This document shows, piece after piece, positions 43,751 through 53,901 of a stretch of DNA of 64,000 bases. Under the pieces are notes generated by a model. The model saw only the letters and a list, made by a program, of their open reading frames with translations. It did not search any database and was not told the origin of the DNA. The translations under genes were made by a program, and so were the position numbers. Positions within the stretch are counted from its first letter, which is position 1. Each line of letters opens with the position of its first letter. The stretch spans positions 372,001-436,000 of the forward strand of contig OZ037904.1 in the NCBI GenBank assembly GCA_964035575.1, written 5' to 3'. This DNA is from Rhynchopus sp. YZ270_cl-10 (taxonomy: Eukaryota > Euglenozoa > Diplonemea > Diplonemida > Diplonemidae).

Positions 43751-44944
43751 TCATTTGACCGATGAATACTCTTTGCATGCCTCTGCCACTGCCGTGCTGC
43801 ACAGCGACACATCGATGGGGGATAACTCAAAAAAGATTGATTCGCACAAAAAGTTGTACCCAACGTGCTGTACGTTACCCAGCCCTGACAGATCCAGCAC
43901 CGTCAACGCGGTGCAGTCGGTGAGAAAATTATCTCCTATGTGCGTAACACCGTCTAGCGGCGGCAAATCGATCGTCTCCAACGCACTGCACGCCGACAGA
44001 AAAAACCCGTCAATGTGTGTCACATTGTGCCACTCTGAGATGTCCAGCGTTTCCAACTCTTCGCAGTCCGAAAGAAAAAACCCTCCAACGTGTATCATGG
44101 CTTTCATCCCTGTTAGGTCGAGCCTCGCTAGCGTGGTGCACTCCGAAAGGAAGAACACTCCGACGTTGGTGACACTCCGCAGACCTGAAACGTCAAGGTC
44201 CGTCAACGCTATGCAGTCGGAGAGAAAGCTGTCACCGATGGACGTGGCATTGCTCAACCCTGGTAGACGAAGGTGGGTCAACGAAGTGCAGTCCGACACA
44301 AAGTTGTCGCCGATCTCGGTGACACTACCCAGCCCAGACAACTCAAGCGTGGTGAAGTTGCAGTACCTTAAAAAGCTGTTGCCGATCACAGTGACACTGC
44401 ACAACCCTGAGACATCGACACTTTGGAGCCCGCAGCAGTTCGCAAGAAAGTTTTCCCCTATGGACGTGACATTGCTCAACCCTGAGAAATCGATTGCAGT
44501 CATATTCTCGCAACCATAAAGAAAAGAACTCTTAATCCCCACAATCCCATCCAAATCCGATAAATCAAGCGACTCCATTGTGTCCTCGTTGTTTGATAAG
44601 AAACAGTCTGGGATTTCCGTCACAACCTCCGCCTGCAGGAACAACGATGCCACCGCAGGGTCGTCCACAGTCCTCAACCACTCTGAGGTCAACATCGTCT
44701 GCCCCAAAGCGCGAAGCGCAGCGATGGCCTCGTATTTTCTTTTCTCCGTCAATATGATTGTATCCCCAGCGCTGAGCTGCGTTATGTCCTCCCCTTCCAC
44801 CTTCCCCCCAAAGCCCATATGAAAGCTGTCTTCGCACAACCCTGTTGCAGACGCGATCTTCCGCCGCATGTCCGCCACACCATCGTCGACACCCACCTCG
44901 ACCACATGAACTCTTCCGTCGAAGCCACACAATGTCAGTTCCAT
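43751..44944 (-). CDS. Ubiquitin-like N-terminus + BspA-type leucine-rich repeat protein
   Basis: 397 aa from ATG 44944. Residues 1 to about 67 (MELTLCGFDGRVHVVEVGVD, DMRRKIASATG, MGFGGKVEGEDITQLSAGDT) follow the ubiquitin-like pattern, close in style to the protein at 33358-34047. About residues 100-385 hold eleven 23-25-aa repeats of the LRR_5/BspA type with consensus VTxIGxxFLSxCxxLxxLDL. The regular Cys in each repeat and the SGL turn are conserved. No signal peptide or membrane span is seen, so it is expected in the cytosol. BspA-type LRRs bind proteins; the partner is unknown. The gene is 440 bp downstream of MetRS and 440 bp upstream of the cyclase in the same orientation. No intron. 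Confidence 0.85.
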   Translation of the reverse strand: MELTLCGFDGRVHVVEVGVDDGVADMRRKIASATGLCEDSFHMGFGGKVEGEDITQLSAGDTIILTEKRKYEAIAALRALGQTMLTSEWLRTVDDPAVASLFLQAEVVTEIPDCFLSNNEDTMESLDLSDLDGIVGIKSSFLYGCENMTAIDFSGLSNVTSIGENFLANCCGLQSVDVSGLCSVTVIGNSFLRYCNFTTLELSGLGSVTEIGDNFVSDCTSLTHLRLPGLSNATSIGDSFLSDCIALTDLDVSGLRSVTNVGVFFLSECTTLARLDLTGMKAMIHVGGFFLSDCEELETLDISEWHNVTHIDGFFLSACSALETIDLPPLDGVTHIGDNFLTDCTALTVLDLSGLGNVQHVGYNFLCESIFFELSPIDVSLCSTAVAEACKEYSSVK

Positions 44945-45426
44945 TTTTGTGTGTGTCTGTACTTTTTTTGATGATCAAAACTAAGACACTCAAAAAATCT
45001 AATCGCATATATCGCGTCAATCAACGCAGGAGCTGCTATGGTATGAAAGAAAGTGAAGCTATTAATGCAGGCATCTCCGACTGACCCACGATGCCAGCCA
45101 TCCGGATGAAAGCACACAAAAAAAAATCTATTTTTCAGTACAATCTAATGCTGTTGTAACTACCACTGCGGGTTGTGTTCGGTGTGGCTAAAGAAACTAT
45201 GTGTTTTCGATGCGAACAGTCTGACCTTCTTAGCCGGTTTACTGACAAAGACAAGAAAAAGGAGAGCATTTTTTTTTTCCATGAGATTGACCTCAATCAC
45301 ATTCGCTTTTTTTATCGTACAGCATCAGCTTTGTACGGGATAGAAGAAGAAATACAATGGTAATATTGGAGCGGGGGGAAAAAAACGGTTTATCTTCGAA
45401 AGACACCCGCCTCATTTCCCTCTCTC
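44945..45426. other. Intergenic, one short repeat
   Basis: About 45049-45092 (GAAGCTATTAATGCAGGCAT, then CTCCGACTGACCCACG) recurs at about 53729-53765. No gene seen. Confidence 0.6.
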
Positions 45427-47241
45427 TTACGCCGCAACCACTGTCTGCTTCGTTTTATTCTTCTGTTTTTGCTTTTTATTCTCCTTCTTCTCCTTCTTCT
45501 CCTTCTGCTTCTTTTTGTCCCCCTTTTCTTCCACCTCGACATCAATTTTCGGAAACAACGTTTTCTCCTCAGAGCTTCTCCAGATCGGATCCTTATCCAA
45601 CTCTGTGCCTGCTACAAGAAATGTCTTTTTCCGCTCCAATACAGAAAACGTTGTACCAGGGGTGTTCAGCTTTGCAAAGGTTGCCGACGCTGTCAATGGC
45701 ATGAACGGGGCAAGCAGATGACACAACACATACACACCTTCCAGCAACACCCGCACGACCCCAGCCTGCAGGGCGCTGCCGACCTCTAATCTCCAGGGTG
45801 CCATATCTGTGAGCCATTTGTTCAGAGAGCGGGCTTCTTCCATGGCGGTTTGGAGTGCCCCTTTTTGATCATCATTTGCAAAGCTATCACGATACTGCGC
45901 AACAACACGTGGCACATCTAATGCAAACGAAACCTCTGGAGACATCTCAGGTACCACCCCAGAGCAGTACTTTGCTGTAAGAAGCGCGGCCCGTTGGAAT
46001 AGATTGCCCACCGTATCAGCAAGAACCTGGTTGTGTGTTGCAAGGAGCTGTGGCACGGCAAGTTTCAAATCTCCACCGCAGATTACCTCTGAACAGAAAT
46101 GGTAGCGTAAGGTGTCTGGTGGAAGTACACATAAAACTTCTTTCGGACAAATAACGTTTCCTATAGACTTTGACATCTTCCTCCCGGCAACATCGTTAAC
46201 AAAACCATGTGCAAGAATTCTCTTTGGCAGTTCAAGCCCTGCGCTCATCAGCATTGCCGGCCAATAAATGCAATGAAACCGCACGATATCCTTCCCTACA
46301 ACCTGCACATCCGCAGGCCAGAAATGTTTACGGTCCTTCTCGCCTTCTAAAGCAGACAGATAGTTCGTTAACGCATCAAACCAAACGTACATTACATGAT
46401 CCTCCCCGGTACAACCCCCATCCGGTACAGGAACACCCCACGTAAAAGAGGACCGCGAAATGCAAAGGTCGGGACCCCCTTTCTTTAGCATATCAACAAC
46501 CAAGGTGCGACAGGGGGCAGGCTGGATGAAGTTCGGGTTTTCCTCTATGTGACCCAAAATGGTGTCAAGATAGGCCGACAACCGGAAGAAATAGCACTGT
46601 TCTGAGACCTTCCGCAGCGGAACCCCACTAGCTTCATCGATAAACCCTGATGCCTCTGCGTCCTTATCTGTGACAAACATCTCCTCGCGAATGTTATACC
46701 ATCCTGTATAATCTGCGAGATAGATGTCACCATTTTGAAGACATTTGTTCCAAAGATCCCGGCAGGTCTGATGATGTCTCGGATCAGTTGTGCGGATATA
46801 ACTGTCATTACTTATCAAAAGCCGTCTATTCAATGCCTGAAACTGCTCCGCCCACGCATCGCAGTATTCTTTGGGTGTGACGTTCGCTGCCTCTGCGCCG
46901 TTGGCAATTTTCTGGCCGTGTTCGTCGCTTCCGGTCAGAAAGAAGACCTCCCTCCCGCAAAGACGCTGATACCGTGCGAACACATCACTCAAAACAGCTT
47001 CATACGCATGCCCGCAATGGGGTGGGCCATTGGTATAGTTGATGGCAGTGGTTAGATAGAAGGGGTCGGCTGCGTCCACTGCGTTGGTGCTTCCGTGTAG
47101 GTCGTTAATGGTAAATGGTGCATCGCATGTTAACTTGGGAGAAGGAGAAGAAGGAGAAGAAGACATGCATCGTACCCTCCACAGCCGTTCAACCCCCACC
47201 CTCGAGCGGAGATGGTTAAAATGAGTCTGAATTCCGCGCAT
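45427..47241 (-). CDS. Methionyl-tRNA synthetase
   Basis: Class I aminoacyl-tRNA synthetase charging tRNA-Met, 604 aa. The ATP-binding HIGH motif is PPHCGHAYE and the KMSKS loop is GRKMSKSIGN. FTWGVPVP, GKDIVRFHCIYWPAML and TGSDEHGQK are typical of the bacterial/organellar type, without the four-Cys zinc knuckle of the longer form. The anticodon-binding helical domain follows (about 410-540), then a Lys-rich tail (KKKQKEKKEKKENKKQKQKN) likely aiding tRNA or complex binding. Two start codons are plausible. The first, at 47241, gives a basic, Arg-rich, acid-poor leader (MRGIQTHFNHLRSRVGVERL) like a mitochondrial presequence. The second, at 47166 (MSSSPSSPSPKL), gives a cytosolic form. One gene could serve both compartments. 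Confidence 0.95.
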   Translation of the reverse strand: MRGIQTHFNHLRSRVGVERLWRVRCMSSSPSSPSPKLTCDAPFTINDLHGSTNAVDAADPFYLTTAINYTNGPPHCGHAYEAVLSDVFARYQRLCGREVFFLTGSDEHGQKIANGAEAANVTPKEYCDAWAEQFQALNRRLLISNDSYIRTTDPRHHQTCRDLWNKCLQNGDIYLADYTGWYNIREEMFVTDKDAEASGFIDEASGVPLRKVSEQCYFFRLSAYLDTILGHIEENPNFIQPAPCRTLVVDMLKKGGPDLCISRSSFTWGVPVPDGGCTGEDHVMYVWFDALTNYLSALEGEKDRKHFWPADVQVVGKDIVRFHCIYWPAMLMSAGLELPKRILAHGFVNDVAGRKMSKSIGNVICPKEVLCVLPPDTLRYHFCSEVICGGDLKLAVPQLLATHNQVLADTVGNLFQRAALLTAKYCSGVVPEMSPEVSFALDVPRVVAQYRDSFANDDQKGALQTAMEEARSLNKWLTDMAPWRLEVGSALQAGVVRVLLEGVYVLCHLLAPFMPLTASATFAKLNTPGTTFSVLERKKTFLVAGTELDKDPIWRSSEEKTLFPKIDVEVEEKGDKKKQKEKKEKKENKKQKQKNKTKQTVVAA

Positions 47242-48113
47242 TTTTTTTTGTTTGCCTTTTTTTTACCCCGCAAAATTAGGGCCTGGATAGAGGGGTGGTG
47301 GTGGTGGTGATGGTGGGGTATTTTGATAAATCTGTTTTGGAGCAGGTCCCCTTGAGTGATGTTTTTTAGCTTGGTCAGAGCTTTTGGTCAGACGGTGAAG
47401 TTGGTGGAAAGGGAGGGGGGGGGTTTTTTCTTTTTTATTTGTTGTAGTGCAAGAGAAAGATATGATGGGTTGACCCCATGTTGTGCTTGTGTATAAGTCA
47501 AGGTTGGTGGGTTGGGGGAGGTGTGTGGGGGGGGATAAAAGAAAACTTTGAAAAGATGAATGTGCATCTCGTGCACACAATCAAATGAAAGAAAGTCAAA
47601 AGGTGGTCGGACAGAACCCTATTCTTATAGAATAGCCACCCTTTTTTTTTTTGGTAAAAAAAAAAAAAACACACCATGAGTTGATAAACATGGGGAGGAA
47701 AAACTTTTAAAAAGAAAACGACGAAAACGATGCGCTGTCTCCAACTGCTGCAACGCACAAAGGACGCAGACTCTTCTTTTACAAAAAAGAAAAAAAAAAT
47801 TAGTGGGCCTGATTTAGGGGGAAGGGGGAAGGGGCTAGTAATATCCGTTGTGACAACAATCGCCCACCTGAGGTGGGTTTTTTGCATCCAATATCACTCA
47901 TTAGGTTTTTTTCTTCTTTTTTGTTGTTTCAAAAAAAAAAAAAAATTGATAACGTGTCACATCAATTTCAATCGTTTTTGTCGCCTTTTTAGTTTTTTAT
48001 CAAAACAGTTACGAAAACAAAGCAAAATAAAAATCATACAATCTCTTTTATGAGATTGTCCTTTTTCGTTACGCAAAAAAAAAAAAAAAGAAAAAAATGG
48101 TCAAAAAAAAACC
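47242..48113. other. Intergenic with an R3 copy
   Basis: R3 at 47544-47580 (AAAGATGAATGTGCATCTCG, then TGCACACAA), about 300 bp upstream of the MetRS start. Also (GTG)n near 47295-47310, a short stem CCACCTGAGGTGG (about 47864) and long A/T runs. No gene seen. Confidence 0.65.
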
Positions 48114-48533
48114 TCACAGAAGCAATGCATCTAGCCGCTTTGAGAGCCTTGCGGATTCGGAGAGAAGCCTTCCGGTGATTTTGTGGTTTTTTTGGAAGCT
48201 GCCGACGTTGCGTTGCATTGTCGAGAATATGCGCACAAGCTCCCCTGCCACCTGGTGCACGAGGGCAAGCAGCCGCCTATGCTGCACCTTACGCGCCGCA
48301 GGCACTACATCTGCCTTCTTCGTCTCCTCCACCATGTCCCTCAGCTCCTTGCTCTGTGCCACGGCCTCGACCACCAGAGCGTCCACCTGGGCAGATGCAC
48401 CAGCCGCATGCGCTACACCCATCCTATCATGCACGTCCACCATCTTCTCTAGCAACCCATCAAACTCCGCGCCAGCCTCAACCCTTGCAAGCAGCATCAA
48501 CACTAAGACGGAGATGACTATCATTTTCGACAT
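48114..48533 (-). CDS. Small secreted or membrane-tethered helical protein
   Basis: 139 aa from ATG 48531-48533 (MSKMIVISVLVLMLLARVEA), a strong signal peptide with likely cleavage after VEA. The mature part is helical and rich in Ala, Val, Leu and basic residues (LLEKMVDVHDRMGVAHAAG, VVEAVAQSKELRDMVEETKK, ARLSKRLDALLL) and has no Cys. The frame is open for another 72 codons upstream but that part is low-complexity and not expected to be translated. I do not recognise the family. Given the signal peptide it acts in the secretory route or outside the cell. Confidence 0.65.
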   Translation of the reverse strand: MSKMIVISVLVLMLLARVEAGAEFDGLLEKMVDVHDRMGVAHAAGASAQVDALVVEAVAQSKELRDMVEETKKADVVPAARKVQHRRLLALVHQVAGELVRIFSTMQRNVGSFQKNHKITGRLLSESARLSKRLDALLL

Positions 48534-48681
48534 TGGGGGCTTTCTTTCTCTTTTTTGTTTCTGGGGAGAGGTGTGTGGTGGGGTGAGTGTTGTCTGAAGT
48601 ATATTTGACTGCGGGGCTCCATTTTGGGGTGCACTCAGCTTGCGTCGACTCTGCTGTATAAGAACTAAGCCCTGAGAAATA

Positions 48682-48783
48682 CCGTAACTGTTAATATGTT
48701 GGACCGTAATAATGTGAGCGAGAGAGCCTTTTTTTTTGGGCTGTCCCAAAATGTTTACGGTCCAACATATTTACAGTTTACGG
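48682..48783. mobile_element. 102-bp MITE with TA target
   Basis: Ends CCGTAACTG...CAGTTTACGG, with longer imperfect arms through AATATGTTGGACCGTAA / TTTACGGTCCAACATAT, flanked by TA on both sides (48680-48681, 48784-48785). It lies about 150 bp upstream of the small secreted protein's start. The CCGT ends and TA target resemble the element at 58794-59864. Confidence 0.85.
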
Positions 48784-50102
48784 TAGGTAGAAACCGAAGA
48801 AGAGTGCTGCATGCATCGTAGCGTGCAGGGAAACAAAAAGAGTAGTTGAAACATGAAGTAGTTTCAAACAGCTCAGGCCGTGCTCATGCAAAAGGAGAGG
48901 TGTGAGTGATAAACAAAAAAAAGCGATCCGCATTTTTTTTCCTCCGTTGTCGTGTCTGCGAGTGAAGCAGTGTTGTGGGTGGGGGTGTCCACTGGCAGGG
49001 TACGGGGGGGGGCCTGCAAGGGCGAGGGGGGGTGAACGATGGGGTGGCGAAGAATTGGGCAAATCACGCGGTGCTCAAACGAAAAAAAAAAGAAGAAAAA
49101 AAGAGAGCTTTTGGGGTAAGACACATCTTACGAGAAAAAGGGGGGGCATGTAAGATGACCCAAGGTCCCATTCTGTCACCTAAAAAGAAGAAGAAAATGG
49201 CAACGCTAAAAGCAACCTAAAAGCTTCTGAGATGACCACTGACTCAGCCCCTCTGTGTTTGTGCTGAAGTCACCTTTCTTCACATTCGTTATCGTGCCGT
49301 TATCAGGCTGTATGGCTTCCGTTCTCAGGGCAAAATGATATTGTTCCTGGTTGACATATTTGACACAAACTCGCCGATCGAATTACTGAAAAAAAAAATC
49401 GAAAAAGGGGTGTCAAAACATGCCTAGAAAGAAAAAGAAAAGAAAAGTCGAAAGTGCAAAAAAATAGTAACTCTGATAGGGTAAAAGGCAAAAAGGGGTT
49501 TTTTTTGCTCAATTACCCTTGTTGGAGGGGAGGGGGGGTGATTGGCGACCGTATCTGAAGAACAATTTCTCCTTTAAGCTACACAAAATCTAAGAATTTC
49601 ACCCTCCTGCCGTGGGAGTGCGTACGACCCCCCCCCCCCCCCCCCGGCAGTCCCTATTTGATCTCGCTTGGACAGTGGTCTTGCATAATTCCGAAGAATT
49701 AAGAAGAGTCCGACAGTCCGAATTACTCCTTCCCAAGCAGTAAACCAACAAAGTGATCCGAGAGAACCCCTTCTTATTCCATGATTTACCATTCAAAGCT
49801 TACACCTGCAATTTACTCCCTTCCCAGGCCAATAAGCACAGCCAAAACAAACACTATCCGTATTCCCCCCCACCCCCCTCTCTCGGTAACCATGGTGACT
49901 CCATTGCTAACATCCTTGTCCAAAAAAAAGGAGAAAAATCCTGATCAAATCTCTACCTTGCATGAGCACCTAGTAGGGCTGAGAGGAGACTTGCAGTGGA
50001 CCTACAAACAGGGTAGCAACTTAGAGTTGGTTTCCCGACCCATTGTTCCGCTCTAAAAAAAAATCAGATTCAAAGTTAAAGTACCCCTCTGGTAATTGAA
50101 AC

Positions 50103-50862
50103 CAGGGCGTTCGCCCCGGGGCGAAAAATATTTTTTTTCGTTAAAAAAATCTTTTCCTGAAAAAATGACATTTTATTTCGCCCCAGGGCTTCGCCCCACC
50201 GGGGCGAAACCCTGTATAAATAAATAAATAAATAAATAAATAAAAAAAGGGGGGAAAAAAAAAAAAAGAGAGAGAGAGAGATTTCTCCCCACCACCCTGT
50301 AGACCCCCCCGGAGGGGGGGTCGCAGAGGGGTGCATGTCCACTGTACTCAAAATCATCCGCAAACCCGCCTGCCGTGAGAGGAAGTTTCCCCAGCACTCC
50401 CGCTCGCTCCTCAATCCTGCAGTCTGCTGAAGGTGTACCGTACCCCCTGTTATAGAAGGTGTCACTGCTCGTGTCAACTCTACTTTCAACGGCAGAGAGT
50501 TGAAAATAATCAAAATAAGGATGAAGTCTCATATGACAGATGCCTCTCTTGTACATCTGTTTGATTAAACAACACAAAGAGACCCTCAGTGAGGGGGGAT
50601 TGATGAAATTCTCCATCGTTTTGCTGGTTTTAGTATCAGGAAAGTTCAGCTGTAATATCACTTGTGCTGGGGAAGGGATCACGCGCAAATAGCAAATTTT
50701 TTTTGACCATTCAGTACCAGGGATTCACCCCACGAACTAACTTCTCTCCGGCGGGAAAATTTTTTTTGACCTATTTTAAGCACTAGTAAAAAAACGAAAA
50801 TTTCGGGGTTTTTGGCATTTCGCCACGATCAGGAAAAAACGATGGCGATAGCGAACGCCCTG
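50103..50862. mobile_element. Non-autonomous hAT element, 760 bp
   Basis: Ends CAGGGCGTTCGC and GCGAACGCCCTG are perfect 12-bp inverted repeats, flanked by the exact 8-bp duplication ATTGAAAC (50095-50102, 50863-50870). The interior has nested GC-rich palindromes (CGCCCCGGGGCG; GGCTTCGCCCC), an (AAAT/TAAA)n tract at about 50215-50243, and an R3-like hairpin (about 50521-50560). No transposase seen. Confidence 0.9.
50521..50560 (+). repeat. R3-like hairpin with new stem
   Basis: ACAGATGCCTCTCTTGTACA, then TCTGT: arms ACAGATG and CATCTGT pair over seven bases around the CCTCTC loop. The stem differs from other R3 copies, but pairing and loop are kept. Confidence 0.75.
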
Positions 50863-51939
50863 ATTGAAACACTCAAAAAAAAAAAAAAAAAATTCTACAC
50901 GCGATTGTTTACAAGGAATGAAATGCGGCCTTGCTTTTTAAAAAAGGGGGGAAAATTACTGCGCTAAATTCGTGCATTACAAGAGACCCCACCCATGGGG
51001 GGTACTTTATTCACCCTACTAAAAATTTAAGGTACAAACAAAAAAGACGATTTCAAAAAATCGTGGTAAAGGGTACCTCTTTTTACAGCGCAACACGTGT
51101 AGCACGGCGAAACCACTGATCCACACACAGGAGGGGGTGGATTCACGTTTTTGTAGAGAAAAAAAAAAAAAGAGACAAAAACAAAAATGCATTTCGGCAC
51201 GACCTTCAAAAAAAAACACACACACTTTATAGAAAAACCCCCTGCAGACCCCTCTCTTTGCTTTGTTTTTGTTTTGTTTGTTTTTTGCTTTTTTGTGGTG
51301 CGGTCTGCAACCCTCCCCGGGGTTCTCCCGTGGTTCACCCATGGGTTTCCCGTGGACCGCTGATCGCACCATTTTTTGTTTGTTTTATTTTTTTGAAATA
51401 CTAAGAATCAACCACTTTAGCCACACCAAAAAAAAACGCATTTCCAGTTCTTCCAGAACTAAGACCCTCTCTCGGAGTCTTCACCTTGGAAAACTAAACC
51501 AAAAAAGTTTAGATTCATATACTTTCAGTTCACAGAATTGAAAGTATTTGAGAGGGTCAACACATGCACCAAAAAGTTTAAAACCCCGTAGGGAAATATC
51601 CCACGCAAGGAGCTACCCCAAAAAAACTTTTTTTGATCCCAAAAAACACACGGTTTCTTTTTGACAACAAAAAACACACACACCACCAAAAACAAGAAAG
51701 AAATAAGGCTAGAAAATGCGTTGGCGTAGATGCAGAAAGTGATGCGGATAAGAGAGAGAATTGAGACAGTAAGGACTAAATGGTTTCGCGCCCCACCTTC
51801 ACCCCTCCTCGAATTTCTGAGGTTGTAGATCTCACCCGTCTCCAAGCAACTGGTACTCAGCCTGTAAAATGAAGTTATGTATTTTTTGTTTGCGTCGACA
51901 ATCACCTAAGGACCCGCTTGGGGAACCTAGGGTCTGTAC

Positions 51940-53901
51940 TCACAGTTTTCTTGGATCACAACACAAAGGTGACCATTTTTGCCACTTTCTTTTTTTTGAT
52001 TTTCCTCTTTTTTTCCATACCTCTTTTCGACAGTCTCCCGAGGCAAGGTTGAGCGAGTAGATGTACATGTTGCCTTCGCTTGTTGCGAAGTAGAGCTTAC
52101 TGGGATCTGCAGAGAAGACGATGACGTTGCTGGAGGCACTTGCGGAGGAGGGGTTGGTGAAGCTGGCCCACGAGCGTTCTGCCTGCACGATGTTGCGCAT
52201 GGTGTCCCCCATGGTCCCGGGGGTGTCTGCCGTTGCGTCATTCGTCTCACGTGTGTCGCAACGCCAGATGTGGACCGTCTTGTTGCTGCTGGTGCACGCC
52301 AACAGCGCAGCGTCGTGGCTAAACGCCAGCGAATAGACCACTGCAGAAGAGGTACCACGTCGCAGTGAGTATATCAACGGAGCCTCGTGTTGACCCTGCC
52401 CCGCCAAACTGAAGACCCTAATGACAGTGCCTCGTGTAGACGCTGTCGCAAGCTTCGTTCCATCGACACTAAGGGTGAGAGCTGCCAGCGCTGTCTTATG
52501 CGCGCGGATGACGTGAACCTGCCGCCCCCCTACTGCATCCAATATCACCACGTCGCCCGCCCCCTCCGATATCGACGATGGGTACGCCAGCAGCGGGTCC
52601 TCCTCGTTCATGCTCAGTGCGCAGATCCCTTTAGGGTTGCTGCTGGTGGTCAGATCCGCTTTGGGTGCGAGCTTTGTCAGGTCAAACACCTTCAAACACG
52701 TCTCCAACACAACAACAAGACACTTCGTGTTCATCTTCACATTCAGCACCGTGTCCACGAAGGATATGTCGCAGACGCTCTTCTCGTCCTTTGTGTTGTA
52801 CAGCGTCAGCATTCTGTTGGCAAAGTGTGTGCAGAAGGGAAGAAAGAAGAGAAGAAGGGGGAAGGGAGGACATACCTTGGTGAGTCTGAGGCCCCAGCCT
52901 TGACTATCGCGAGGAGGCTCTTCTGGTAGAGCATCGATACGATGCGGACACCGCCTTCTGTGGAGGGGGTTTGAGAGTTTTTGTTATGGGGGTGGGGTTT
53001 GGTTTATTGCTCAATTACCCTGTTAGAGGGGGGGCGATGGGCAAACGTATCGGAGGAACTATTTCCTCCTTTAAGCTGCGCTTTTGTAGGTATATTGGTG
53101 TCCTTCCGGAGGGGGCCCATATTGTTGAGATGTCCACAGGTGTTTCAGGAACGCGACTGAATGACAGAAACCTCCAACGCAGACAGCCCGCGTATGGCTC
53201 GCTCGCGTAGCGATCGATTGATTGGCTACATCGGTGACGGCAGCCCGCGACTGCAAGAACACACGCCCCCTGACTGCGGTGTGTACATCCAGCCCCAAAT
53301 GCAGTCCCACATCCATTTCGAGGGTGACATCTGATATGCCTATGCTGCCATCTCCCAAAACTGCAAGCATACCCGAATGTTTTTCATAGACCCGTCTGAA
53401 GGTGTCGGTAGTGTAAATGCGGTATCCTTCAGTCGTGCCGACTGCGAGGCAGCTGTTGTGTGTGATGTTTTTTTTTGTTAGGAAGGAAGGAATCAAAGAG
53501 AAGTTGAAAAGGTGCAAAAACGCCTCACCGTTCATCGGCAGGGGGTACTGGTTCTCCGCGGGGTTATCGAACCTTCACACGGTTACCACCGAGGGAAGGT
53601 TTGTAAGCGGAAGGAGCATAATCATTGCCCCAACCAGGGAGGGGGTATTGTATCGCGCAAAGAAGTCAAAAAGGGGGTTATTTTATCACGCAAAGAAGCC
53701 TTAAAAAGCCTGTCCTGACGGAATAAAAAGTGAAGTTATTAAAGCACCTCCGACTGACCCACGTAACCCACGGACATAAAAGTGAAGTTGATAGTGCAAC
53801 CCTCAGGGACGAAGGCACTGTGGAATAAAAGGGGAGGAGGAAACACACCTACTATTTTGGTTGAAGTGCAGATACTTCACCTGAGGCCTTCGACGAGACA
53901 T
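51940..53901 (-). CDS. PROPPIN (Atg18/WIPI) autophagy protein, at least four exons
   Basis: A seven-bladed WD-type propeller that binds PI3P and PI(3,5)P2 on autophagic and endosomal membranes. Exons: 53849-53901, 53373-53452, 52876-52957 and 51940-52813, giving about 362 aa. Introns are GT-AG and phase-consistent (AG|GTGTGT, G|GTATGC, AG|GTATGT). Blocks in order: YLHFNQNSSCLAVGT, GYRIYTTDTFRRVYEKHSEG, IVSMLYQKSLLAIV, CLVVVLETCLKVFDL, AHKTALAALTLSVDGTKLAT, and the lipid-binding LRRG motif in YSLRRGTSSA. The C-terminus is uncertain. The frame reads on to 51940 with a Lys-rich end, but a GTATGG donor after CRKE (intron 51950-52020) with an AG at 51950-51951 would instead give a short last exon ending at 51902, inside an R6 repeat. 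Introns 1 and 2 carry R4, R1-like and other repeats. Confidence 0.9.

Larger units (their letters stand above)
48784..51939. other. Intergenic with transposon and repeats
   Basis: No gene seen. R7 copy (about 48839-48893), R2 copies (49147-49181, diverged 49221-49275), a repeat at about 49506-49585 (TTGCTCAATTACCCTTGTTG ... CTCCTTTAAGCT) that recurs at about 53007-53080 inside an intron, a C-run (about 49628-49646), a hAT element (50103-50862) and A/T runs. About 51050-51120 and 51250-51340 contain GAACCAC/CATGGG repeats. Confidence 0.6.
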
